Position numbers and translations under genes: made by a program | Notes under the pieces: model-generated | Told to the model about the DNA's origin: nothing | Databases searched by the model: none | Seen by the model: the letters and a program-made list of their open reading frames with translations, nothing else | Shown: in pieces, positions 1 to 7,226 of the stretch | Position numbering within the stretch: the first letter of the stretch is position 1 | How the letters are laid out: each line of letters begins with the position of its first letter | Assembly: GCF_900113635.1 (NCBI RefSeq) | Contig: NZ_FOQA01000012.1 | Coordinates: forward strand, 1 to 64,000 | Direction of reading: 5' to 3' | DNA from: Tindallia magadiensis | GTDB lineage: Bacteria; Bacillota; Clostridia; Peptostreptococcales; Tindalliaceae | DNA length: 64,000 nt

Positions 1-1481
1 ACAGTGCCACGACCTGGATCGATTTCTTCGGCAACGCCGTTAACGATCATATGGGGCTTATCAATGGTTAGGACAATAAAGCTTCGTTGTGCTGTACTGC
101 TGATGATATTGGAACTGCTGCGCACCGTATAGGTAGCAATGGCTTCTCCCAACTCTTCCTCAATGTTTTGCAGGGGATTGGCTTCTCGCAGTACCGGCTT
201 AACGGTGTAATGGTAATCTGTATTGGGTTGAATGTTGACATCAATAAAGGGCAGTTCTTCAATAAAGAAATCGGTTACGGATTCGCCCAGTTGGTTAGGA
301 TCTGTGGAACGGAAAATTCGGTAACCTAACGCACCGCTGACTTTCGGCCATTCCATCCGGTTCCCGGCATCTGTAGCTTCTATTGCCTGGCCTGTGGTGG
401 CTGGTGGTGCAGGGGTTGGCTCCGGCTGAGGCGCCGGCGCTGGGGCACCGGTTGCATTTCCCCACACTCTGGCAAAACCTTCGTTATTAGACTGACTATT
501 ATGAGACCAGGAGTCCGGATCTGAATCAATCACCGTATAGGTACCGGCTTTAATGGTAACATTAGGCTCTACAAACCAGTAAGCATTTGGTGTATCCAGG
601 TATCCGGTTCTAGCCGTTGCGGTCCAAGGACCATACATGGTTCCATCGGCATGTTGCAGTCCAATACTGCCAGCTGGCGCTCCCCGTTGATTGTTCCAAT
701 GATAGGTTTCTATTTTGGTAATCTGATGGGGTTGCTGGATGGTAAACTGGGTTGGATTGGTGGGTCTGTTTAGGACACCGGCGATATTATTGTTATCAAA
801 AATTAAGTTGTTTTCGTCACTGGTTGAGCTAGGTGCTGGTTCTGGTGTAGGTGTGGTGTTTTCAGTAATTGAAAAGGCCTGGCTGGTACCTACCCGGGTA
901 TAGCCATTATCTTGAAAAATACGAAATTCATAAGATCCGGCTTCTCTAGGCAAATCCAAGGTATAACTTCCAGAAGTTCCTTTTAGATATTCATATTTGA
1001 TAAAACCCCGATCATCGGCCCCTGCTTTATAAAGGCCAATCCATGCATGAGAATGAGAAGGGGCATCGGAATATTCAACCGTCATTGTTTCTTCTGGTGC
1101 AAAACTTGTTTTTGGTAGACGAAACACAGGATTAAAAGGAACAACGGATACAGATGCACTAACGGCTACCCGCTGGTTATATCCACCATCATCAAATAGT
1201 CGGAATTGATAGCTTCCGGTCTGATAAGGAGCCTTTACCGTATAACTTCCGTTTGTATTTCTGACATAAGCGTAAGAAATAAGGTTTCGGTCATCTGCAT
1301 CGGTTTTATAAAAACCAACCCATGCATTTGTATGTGTGGTGCCGGAGAAAGTAACCGTAATATTTTCGCCCGGCAGTACAGATGTTGTTTGAAGGTTTAG
1401 CGAAGCTGCAAAAACGGATAGAGGGAGCAGAGAAAAAACCAATAGCATACTTAATAAGATACCAATGAACTTTCGGTTCAT
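1..1481 (-). CDS. Secreted multidomain surface protein with CuAO_N1-like domain, C-terminus cut off by window edge
   Basis: The frame is open from the ATG at 1481 to the window edge, about 493 codons, so the C-terminus is missing. A signal peptide (MNRKFIG, hydrophobic core, cleavage near VFA-A) is followed by two related beta-sandwich-like repeats of about 90 residues, each carrying an AW(V/I)G(F/L)YK motif and a GSY(Q/E)FR motif. Next come a Pro/Glu linker, a region with DTPNAYW and GTYTVIDSDPDSW, a second PAP-rich linker, and a fibronectin-III-like domain (EWPKVSGALGYRIFR). The visible end, HMIVNGVAEEIDPGRG, matches the start of the copper-amine-oxidase N-terminal-like domain (PF07833) common on clostridial surface proteins. 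RBS AAGAAAGGGTG lies about 8 nt before the ATG. A cell-envelope role is inferred; the ligand is unknown. Confidence 0.75.
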   Translation of the reverse strand, partial: MNRKFIGILLSMLLVFSLLPLSVFAASLNLQTTSVLPGENITVTFSGTTHTNAWVGFYKTDADDRNLISYAYVRNTNGSYTVKAPYQTGSYQFRLFDDGGYNQRVAVSASVSVVPFNPVFRLPKTSFAPEETMTVEYSDAPSHSHAWIGLYKAGADDRGFIKYEYLKGTSGSYTLDLPREAGSYEFRIFQDNGYTRVGTSQAFSITENTTPTPEPAPSSTSDENNLIFDNNNIAGVLNRPTNPTQFTIQQPHQITKIETYHWNNQRGAPAGSIGLQHADGTMYGPWTATARTGYLDTPNAYWFVEPNVTIKAGTYTVIDSDPDSWSHNSQSNNEGFARVWGNATGAPAPAPQPEPTPAPPATTGQAIEATDAGNRMEWPKVSGALGYRIFRSTDPNQLGESVTDFFIEELPFIDVNIQPNTDYHYTVKPVLREANPLQNIEEELGEAIATYTVRSSSNIISSTAQRSFIVLTIDKPHMIVNGVAEEIDPGRGT

Positions 1482-1489
1482 GGCAAGCA

Positions 1490-1700
1490 CACCCTTTCTT
1501 TTTTGATTAAATAGCAAGAGTAGGCAGTATCTACGGCTGTAACGTTTTTCCCGGGACCAGCTCCTTTCCGGTTATCAGGCCTTACCGTTGTCTGATACCA
1601 GTTCAGCTTGACATTTTGTCGGAATTTTGATAAAAAAATGATGACGCTCCTTCTTTTATTATGAGGGAAATATCCTATTTGGAAACCACCTATAATGGGT
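1490..1700 (-). promoter_or_regulatory. Long, structured 5' leader of the surface-protein gene (unclassified)
   Basis: About 200 nt of non-coding DNA precede the surface protein. Read on the minus strand it contains GGTATCAG pairing with CTGATAACC (one bulge) around a 13-nt loop, then CCGG/CCCGG and GTAG/CTAC pairings in succession, ending about 30 nt before the RBS. Clostridial surface-protein genes are often under riboswitches, but the GCAAAG core of c-di-GMP-I and the AUGAUGAA core of c-di-GMP-II are both missing. I can support a structured leader but not an assignment. Confidence 0.3.
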
Positions 1701-1724
1701 AGTTTTTATAAAAGCATTACAATA

Positions 1725-1751
1725 AGCCCCTACCCAAAATAGGTAGGGGCT
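1725..1751. terminator. GC-rich hairpin between surface-protein leader and tRNA-Arg
   Basis: GCCCCTACC and GGTAGGGGC form a perfect 9-bp stem around a 7-nt AT-rich loop. Neither side has a strong T-run, so it may be a weak terminator or processing hairpin upstream of the tRNA. The loop and inner stem resemble the hairpin at 62591-62613. Confidence 0.35.
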
Positions 1752-1768
1752 GTGAAGCAAGTAATTAT

Positions 1769-1844
1769 GCACCTGTAGCTCAGGGGATAGAGCACTGGTT
1801 TCCTAAACCAGGTGTCGGAGGTTCGAATCCTCCCAGGTGCGCCA
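1769..1844 (+). tRNA. tRNA-Arg (anticodon CCT)
   Basis: A complete 76-nt cloverleaf. The 7-bp acceptor stem GCACCTG/CAGGTGC is followed by a discriminator base and an encoded CCA. The D arm holds GCTC...GAGC. The anticodon stem is CTGGT/ACCAG with loop TTCCTAA, giving anticodon CCT, which reads AGG (Arg). The T arm is GGAGG-TTCGAAT-CCTCC. It is a lone tRNA gene, with no neighbouring tRNAs or rRNA. Confidence 0.96.
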
Positions 1845-1884
1845 AAAAAGCAAATCTTTTTAAGACAGGGTTTACCGTATTTTT

Positions 1885-3729
1885 CTATACGGTAAACTTT
1901 TTAATTAACTCATTTAACTCATTGGCTAAACTAGCGACTTCTGTTTGTGAAGAGACGATGCGCTCCATATGCTCCTGCTGTTCGTACATGGCGGCAGAAG
2001 ATTCTTCTGTACTGGCTGCGTTTTCTTCTGATATGGCAGAAAGACTATGTGTCAGTTCAACAATACGGTTTTTATTTTCAGTCATTTCTTCTCTGGATGC
2101 ATTCAGTAGATTAATAATATCTTTGATGGAATCAATGGCTTTAGCGATGGCATGAAACTTATCTTCGGTAGCTGATACACTTTGATTTTGCACTTTTGAA
2201 ATATTTTTAGCTGTCTGCATGGTTTTAACAGCATCCAAAGATTTGGCTTTTAATTCATCAATAACGGTTTTAATCTCATTAGTAAAACTATTAGATTGTT
2301 CAGCAAGTTTCCGAATTTCCTCGGCTACAACGGCAAATCCTTTTCCAGCTTCACCAGCTCTTGCGGCTTCGATTGCGGCATTTAGTGCTAATAGATTTGT
2401 TTGGTCCGCAATGCTCTGAATCATGGTGCTGGCACTTTCAATTTTTTCGGCACTTTCATTGGCACTGTGAACAACCTCATCAATGGTTTTCATTGTCTGA
2501 TCACTCTGATTTGTACTTTGAACAAGATCGGCTAGTATGGTAAAACCATCTTCTCTTTGTTTGTCAATTTCTATTGTTGCCTGATTAAGAGAATGCATTT
2601 GTTCGGAATCATTATTTAAGGAGTGATCAATTTGATCCACAGAGGTTGCCAAGACTTCTACATCCTTTGCTTGTTCAGAGGAGCTGTTTGCAATTTCATT
2701 AATAACACGGGAACTTTCTCGGGCTGATAACAAAGCGTTTTCTGCATTGGTGGAGACTTCTTTTGTATGGGTATTAACCTGTTCTACTGTATGGGAAACG
2801 CCTCCAATAATATCAGCAATATTTTTGATAAACTGATTAACGCTGGAAGCAAGCAGACCAAGTTCGTCGTTTGTAGTAATATCAATGCTTTGGGTCAGAT
2901 CGCCACCCTTTTGAGCAAGTGCCTGTACACTATGCTGAAGAACACGGATATTTTGAAGTACGGTGAAAATGAGCCGGTAAAGCAGCCATGCACTAATCAG
3001 TATGGAAAGGATAAGGCTGACAATTCCGGCAATGGTTAACCTGTCTACTCGTGCTTCGAGAGAAGCTACGGTACCAGCTGTTCTGTTTTCCAAGGCAACA
3101 AAAAAATCATTAATGGGACGCATAATATCGGCTTTGTAAGTCATATACTGCTTATCATGCATAATACGAATAGCCGCATCTCTAGGAGATTCTCCCGGTC
3201 GCATAACGGCCCTTTCAGAAGGCCCGATATCGTTATCTGCTAAGTTCATTGCAATAACTTCTGTTTCCACTAACCCATCGGAATTAGCATTTGCTTGAGC
3301 TAAGTATTCAAACTCTTCTTCTGTAAAGTTCAAATCGGCCATAAGATCCAATAAAGAACGGGTTACATTGGAATCAGGAGTTGGCGGGTTTTCATCCACC
3401 GCTACAAGATCCCAATAAATCAGATGATACTGTGTTGGTCTGGGAATATTCCCATTACGAATGTCTAAGATCGCATTGTATTGTCGTAAGTATTCAGCCG
3501 CTTGTTCCGGATCATTTTCTCTTTCTACAACATACAGTCGAGCTAACCTGGTTAAGTCATCGGAGGATTGTCGCATTTCATCAGCTAGAAGATAGCTTTC
3601 ATACCGAACTTCCTGATGATAACTCAGGTCATCTTGTGTGGTTTTTAATAATGTCATAATGGTGACATTAACAACCAGCAAAAAAATGATAGAACCTACT
3701 GATAGCAATAATGTTTTCTTTATACTCAT
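1885..3729 (-). CDS. Transmembrane methyl-accepting chemotaxis protein
   Basis: A chemoreceptor of about 614 aa. It has an N-terminal membrane segment ([20 protein letters not shown]), a periplasmic-type sensor region of about 210 aa rich in acidic residues, a second membrane segment ([19 protein letters not shown]), HAMP, and a cytoplasmic signalling coiled coil. The hairpin tip ([20 protein letters not shown]) is well conserved and binds CheA/CheW. I chose the ATG at 3729 because AAGAAAGGGTG sits 6 nt upstream; the frame stays open 13 codons further, to 3768, without a matching RBS. The ligand cannot be told; the sensor domain is neither Cache nor an obvious four-helix Tar type. It is monocistronic, downstream of an inverted repeat. 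Confidence 0.92.
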   Translation of the reverse strand: MSIKKTLLLSVGSIIFLLVVNVTIMTLLKTTQDDLSYHQEVRYESYLLADEMRQSSDDLTRLARLYVVERENDPEQAAEYLRQYNAILDIRNGNIPRPTQYHLIYWDLVAVDENPPTPDSNVTRSLLDLMADLNFTEEEFEYLAQANANSDGLVETEVIAMNLADNDIGPSERAVMRPGESPRDAAIRIMHDKQYMTYKADIMRPINDFFVALENRTAGTVASLEARVDRLTIAGIVSLILSILISAWLLYRLIFTVLQNIRVLQHSVQALAQKGGDLTQSIDITTNDELGLLASSVNQFIKNIADIIGGVSHTVEQVNTHTKEVSTNAENALLSARESSRVINEIANSSSEQAKDVEVLATSVDQIDHSLNNDSEQMHSLNQATIEIDKQREDGFTILADLVQSTNQSDQTMKTIDEVVHSANESAEKIESASTMIQSIADQTNLLALNAAIEAARAGEAGKGFAVVAEEIRKLAEQSNSFTNEIKTVIDELKAKSLDAVKTMQTAKNISKVQNQSVSATEDKFHAIAKAIDSIKDIINLLNASREEMTENKNRIVELTHSLSAISEENAASTEESSAAMYEQQEHMERIVSSQTEVASLANELNELIKKFTV

Positions 3730-3854
3730 TCCAATCACCCTTTCTTTGATACTGTTTTCTCTACGCAAGATCCCATTGGCGTTGTAGTGTCAACAGGTAA
3801 CAATAAGTAAGGCGGGTAGCAAAAGAAAGTGATATAAACGTATTTTGTGAAATG

Positions 3855-3888
3855 TCAGCATGCTTATGAGTATAAATACCCATGCTGA
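3855..3888. promoter_or_regulatory. Inverted repeat upstream of the chemoreceptor gene
   Basis: TCAGCATG (3855-3862) and CATGCTGA (3881-3888) are perfect 8-bp arms separated by 18 AT-rich bases. The repeat lies about 125 bp upstream of the chemoreceptor start and about 90 bp beyond the stop of the next gene's neighbourhood. It could be an operator or a weak hairpin; no T-run follows on either side. Confidence 0.3.
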
Positions 3889-3978
3889 TGAAGAAAACTC
3901 AAAAATTAGAATATTACGAATAATGAATCTTTTATAGTTGATTAGCCATAAACAGATGGGTTGATCATTTATGACAAT

Positions 3979-4443
3979 TCAACGCTGAATCTCTAGTTGA
4001 ATATCTAAATAATGGTTCAATAATCTCTCCAGAGATTTTTTTTGAGAAACCTTTCGAAAGGTCATCGCCTTTAGGGGGTTTTTTCCAATTTCTAATAAGT
4101 AAGAGTCCTCATCCACTTTTTTATACTCTTTAATTTCTTCCCAGGAAACAAACCGACCAGAGAAAATAATCCCTTTTTCATAAAAATGGATAAAACTCCA
4201 GCTTTCCCATAATATTAAGGAAAGGTATCCCTGAAATAGAAGAATACCAATCAAAGAATGCCAGTGGTTTACGTAAGCAAAGTAATTCATAAGGAGACCC
4301 AGAAAAAAAAGTCCGGTGCTTAGCCATCTAAGCCCACTTTTCTGGGAAAAAGAAGCCAGCTTTTTTCCAGCTTTAGCCCATTGGATGTAAAGAATATTAA
4401 TCAGTCGAAACAACTGATACGTGAAAAGAAGTAAGATAAACAT
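3979..4443 (-). CDS. Small membrane protein with C-terminal DUF5673/YcxB-like domain
   Basis: 154 aa. The first half holds three or four hydrophobic segments (starting MFILLLFTYQLFRLI, then LSTGLFFLGLLMNYFAYV and IGILLFQGYLSLILWESW). A soluble tail of about 55 aa has the pattern FYEKGIIFSGRFVSWEEIKEY. That G(I/L)...W..I..Y pattern resembles the PH-like domain of DUF5673/YcxB proteins. It is the last gene of the YtrA-type ABC operon, 28 bp after the regulator. It may modulate the transporter, but this is inferred from position only. Function unknown. Confidence 0.7.
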   Translation of the reverse strand: MFILLLFTYQLFRLINILYIQWAKAGKKLASFSQKSGLRWLSTGLFFLGLLMNYFAYVNHWHSLIGILLFQGYLSLILWESWSFIHFYEKGIIFSGRFVSWEEIKEYKKVDEDSYLLEIGKNPLKAMTFRKVSQKKSLERLLNHYLDIQLEIQR

Positions 4444-4471
4444 ATTTTGAATTTCCTTTCTTTCTATAAAG

Positions 4472-4834
4472 TTAGGGTTCTTTTTTTAGGGAATGGATAA
4501 GTTCATCCACCTGAATCCCTAATAATTTCATGGTTTTTGAGATGTTTGGAAGGGTTTGTTGAAAAAATACTTTTCGTCGCTTTTGTTGAATAATATCGAT
4601 GGAATCCGGGCTGACAAAAAAACCGAGTCCTCTTTTTTTGATCAGAATATTTTCTGACTCCAATAAATGATACGCTTTCATAATGGTATTAATATTTACT
4701 TCCATTTCGACAGCACTTTCTCGTAAAGAGGAAAGTCTTTCTTCTGGTTTTAGGATTCCTTCAAGGATAGAATCTTCAATGGTAAGAGCGATTTGTCGAT
4801 AGATGGTTAAACCTTCGTTAAAGTCTGATGTCAT
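4472..4834 (-). CDS. GntR-family (YtrA subfamily) transcriptional regulator
   Basis: 120 aa, the short GntR form typical of YtrA. An N-terminal winged helix (residues about 10-75: IYRQIALTIEDSILEG, then RLSSLRESAVEMEVN and VMKAYHLLESE-like pattern INTIMKAYHLLES) is followed by only about 40 residues, ending in a helix that would dimerise. No FadR, HutC or MocR effector domain is present. YtrA proteins repress linked ABC transporter operons, often in response to cell-wall stress. Here the gene overlaps the upstream permease by 4 bp (ATGA), and the likely operator is the 18-bp inverted repeat at 7155-7206, so the operon should be autoregulated. Confidence 0.9.
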   Translation of the reverse strand: MTSDFNEGLTIYRQIALTIEDSILEGILKPEERLSSLRESAVEMEVNINTIMKAYHLLESENILIKKRGLGFFVSPDSIDIIQQKRRKVFFQQTLPNISKTMKLLGIQVDELIHSLKKEP

Positions 4835-6324
4835 AGTTGAATCACCTGAATCCTTTTTTCGGCCAAGTAAAGGCCATACTGACTAATGAAGAAGAAAATG
4901 AGATAAGCAAAGATCATTGGATACTCCGAAAAACGTTCAAGGCCTATATACTCTTCATATTTCAGCTCAATCGATGCGATAAGAGGGAAGAGGTATAGAA
5001 AGAAAGCGCCAATACGATACAACCAGTAACCCGTCTTAAAGAAATTTATTTTTTGAAAGAAAACAATTAGGTTTGTCAAAAGTGAATCGATGAAGCTGAA
5101 AGATAAAATGGATAAAAAGAAAAAAGAGGGTGTAAACCCAGCAGCGTTTATTAATAGCTTGTCTATAGGAATCATTGGCTGTGACGTAAACAGGGATAAT
5201 AGGCGATGAGAAATGCCAATGAAAAAGATCACTATCGGAAGATTGAAACACGTGTAAAGCGCTGGAATAAAAATATCTCCTATAGAATCCGCAACGATTT
5301 GTTCTTTCTGGCTTAAAGGAATTAATAATTTCATATCATAATGATTGCGGGTTATTCCTCCGTCATGAAACAGAAAGACCGTGGCAAAACAAATAAGAAA
5401 ACTGAGATAAAGACTTCGATGAAAAAGGGAAATATCGGTGGTTACCAGATACAAACCGCCTATGGCATAATAAAGCGTTGTAAGCAGTAACACTAATACT
5501 AACTGAATCAAAAAAGAGGTTAGCGGATATTGAAAACGTGACAAATAACGGTAATGCAAATATCGAAAAAAAGAAGGACGAAAAGAAGTTAGAGCAGAGA
5601 AGGTATTCGTCGTTTCTTTTTCGGTTAAAGAATTCAAAATAGGAGCATTACCGAAGGATTGTAGTTCCTGGTTATCTGATGTTTCCCAGAAAAATCCTAT
5701 GACGATGAAAATCAGCCCCAAAATAATGTGAGCTTGGTAAGGGAGAAAGGAGAGAAGAAGGGGACTAACAGTAAAACAGATATTTATAGCGAAAATTCTG
5801 TTATGTTCCCGATAAGTGACCTTTCCAACAAAAGTACCAGCATCCACAGAATAAAAAGATCCTTTCCAAAGCAAATGGCTTAGCAGGTAAAGAGAAGCCA
5901 AAGCATAAGGGGCTGATCTCAATAAAGAATAGAATGCATCCAGCCTTGCCGTAAAAAGGTATACCATTGCCCCGAATAAGGTTAAAAGACCGGGAATCCA
6001 GGTGCTTCTCATCTTTAACCAAGATAATGTTTCCTTTCGGCCCATGGGCATGAGAAGAATCGCATCAATGGTTCTTTGTCCAAAAATACTGTCTCTAAAG
6101 CTAGAGCCGATCCATCCCAGTGCCACAAGAAAGAAAACATAAAAGATGGAAAGGAAAGATAAAGCTTGGAAAAAAGGAATAGATACTAATCGAGAACTGG
6201 CATTAAAAGACGAAAAAGCTAAAAAAGCACCAAAAAAAGGTAAGATCAAGTATCGCCAGTATAAGAAACCTGGGTACAGAGATAAAAAAAACGTTGTTTT
6301 CGTCCATTGATTGATTTTATTCAT
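4831..6324 (-). CDS. Multispanning membrane protein, ABC-type permease of the YtrA-linked transporter
   Basis: About 497 aa with roughly twelve hydrophobic segments and short loops (for example TSFLIQLVLVLLLTTLYYAI and SLYLSFLICFATVFLFHDGG). No ATPase motifs. The start at 6324 was chosen because AAAGGAGC lies 7 nt upstream; the ATG overlaps the end of the ABC ATPase gene by 8 nt (ATGAATAA), indicating translational coupling. The frame is open upstream but that stretch would run deep inside the ATPase gene. By position it is the membrane partner of the ATPase. Substrate unknown; similar systems export antimicrobial or envelope-active compounds. Confidence 0.82.
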   Translation of the reverse strand: MNKINQWTKTTFFLSLYPGFLYWRYLILPFFGAFLAFSSFNASSRLVSIPFFQALSFLSIFYVFFLVALGWIGSSFRDSIFGQRTIDAILLMPMGRKETLSWLKMRSTWIPGLLTLFGAMVYLFTARLDAFYSLLRSAPYALASLYLLSHLLWKGSFYSVDAGTFVGKVTYREHNRIFAINICFTVSPLLLSFLPYQAHIILGLIFIVIGFFWETSDNQELQSFGNAPILNSLTEKETTNTFSALTSFRPSFFRYLHYRYLSRFQYPLTSFLIQLVLVLLLTTLYYAIGGLYLVTTDISLFHRSLYLSFLICFATVFLFHDGGITRNHYDMKLLIPLSQKEQIVADSIGDIFIPALYTCFNLPIVIFFIGISHRLLSLFTSQPMIPIDKLLINAAGFTPSFFFLSILSFSFIDSLLTNLIVFFQKINFFKTGYWLYRIGAFFLYLFPLIASIELKYEEYIGLERFSEYPMIFAYLIFFFISQYGLYLAEKRIQVIQL

Positions 6325-7147
6325 CAGAAAGCTCCTTTTCTTTACGGCAAATCCCTGTAAATAGTAGTTCCAGAGGAATATCCTCTGCAAGATCAGAAGG
6401 TTCATTTAATAAAAGAGTCCATCCGGAAGCGTCACGCCGACAAGCTAAATAATTTTCAGGAAAGGATTCCTTTGACAAAGCACGTTTTAGACGGAAGCTC
6501 TTGTGAAGATCAGTAATAGGTGCATTGAGAAGAAGCTGACCATTCCGGTTGATCATTGTAACGTGGTCTAACAATCCTTCAACTTCACGAACATGATGGG
6601 TAGAGAGTAGAATAGTAGAACCGTCGGCAGCTATATCCGTCAAGGTTTTTCGTAAAGTGGATTGTGCATGAATATCAAGGCCTTTAGAGGGTTCATCCAG
6701 AATAAACAGGTCGGTTTTGCAGGAAAAAGCAAAGGAGAGCCATGCTTTTCGAAGATCACCGGCACTGAAATGGGTAAAGGATTTCTGTCTGTCAACTTCA
6801 AAATCATCGCAAAGGTGATGAAAAGAAGTTTCATCGTAGTTAGGGTACATGGGTCCGCAAAACTGAGCATAGGTTTCAGGGCTCATATCAGGGATAGGTA
6901 AATCTTCCGGCACATAAGCTATTTTTTGATAAAATTTTTCTTCTCGACGTTTTGGATCATGACCTAAGACAGAAATACTTCCTTCCTGTGGGAACATTAA
7001 TCCGGTTAAAAGCTTGAACAAGGTGGTTTTTCCCGCACCATTAGGGCCAAGAAAACCACAAATGCTTCCTGATGACAATTCCCAATGAAAGTCTTGATAG
7101 ATAGATTGTTTTTGATAACGAAAATGCATATGATCACACTGAATCAT
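6317..7147 (-). CDS. ABC transporter ATP-binding protein (CcmA/YtrB-like)
   Basis: 276 aa. Walker A GPNGAGKTT (about residue 35), the Q-loop region with YVPEDL, a degenerate signature FSAGDLRKAW in place of LSGGQ, and Walker B LFILDEPSKGLD, followed by the H-loop STHH. The degenerate signature is common in YtrB/EcsA-like ATPases. The chosen ATG at 7147 has GGGGGG 5 nt upstream; longer frames run back through the promoter. The start lies immediately downstream of the promoter-plus-inverted-repeat at 7155-7219, so this is the first gene of the operon ATPase - permease - YtrA regulator - small membrane protein. Confidence 0.93.
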   Translation of the reverse strand: MIQCDHMHFRYQKQSIYQDFHWELSSGSICGFLGPNGAGKTTLFKLLTGLMFPQEGSISVLGHDPKRREEKFYQKIAYVPEDLPIPDMSPETYAQFCGPMYPNYDETSFHHLCDDFEVDRQKSFTHFSAGDLRKAWLSFAFSCKTDLFILDEPSKGLDIHAQSTLRKTLTDIAADGSTILLSTHHVREVEGLLDHVTMINRNGQLLLNAPITDLHKSFRLKRALSKESFPENYLACRRDASGWTLLLNEPSDLAEDIPLELLFTGICRKEKELSDE

Positions 7148-7154
7148 AAAAATC

Positions 7155-7219
7155 CCCCCGCTTGTTATACTGTTATAGTTGCATATGACAGTATAACAAG
7201 CGGGGGTTTTCTTTGTCAA
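7155..7219 (-). promoter_or_regulatory. Sigma-A promoter embedded in an 18-bp inverted repeat: probable YtrA-type operator
   Basis: On the minus strand TTGACA (7214-7219) and TATACT (7190-7195) are 18 bp apart, a near-consensus promoter. An 18-bp perfect inverted repeat (arms 7155-7172 and 7189-7206, 16-bp spacer) contains the whole -10 box in one arm and the G-rich Shine-Dalgarno stretch of the ATPase gene in the other. This is an ideal placement for autorepression by the operon's GntR/YtrA regulator, and the RNA would also hide the RBS in a hairpin if transcribed from further upstream. The core GTTATACTG...CAGTATAAC is the probable operator. Confidence 0.75.
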
Positions 7220-7226
7220 CGTTTTT

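Noticed and set aside
1490-1700. c-di-GMP-I or c-di-GMP-II riboswitch
   Set aside because: Conserved core sequences of both classes are missing; kept only as an unclassified structured leader.
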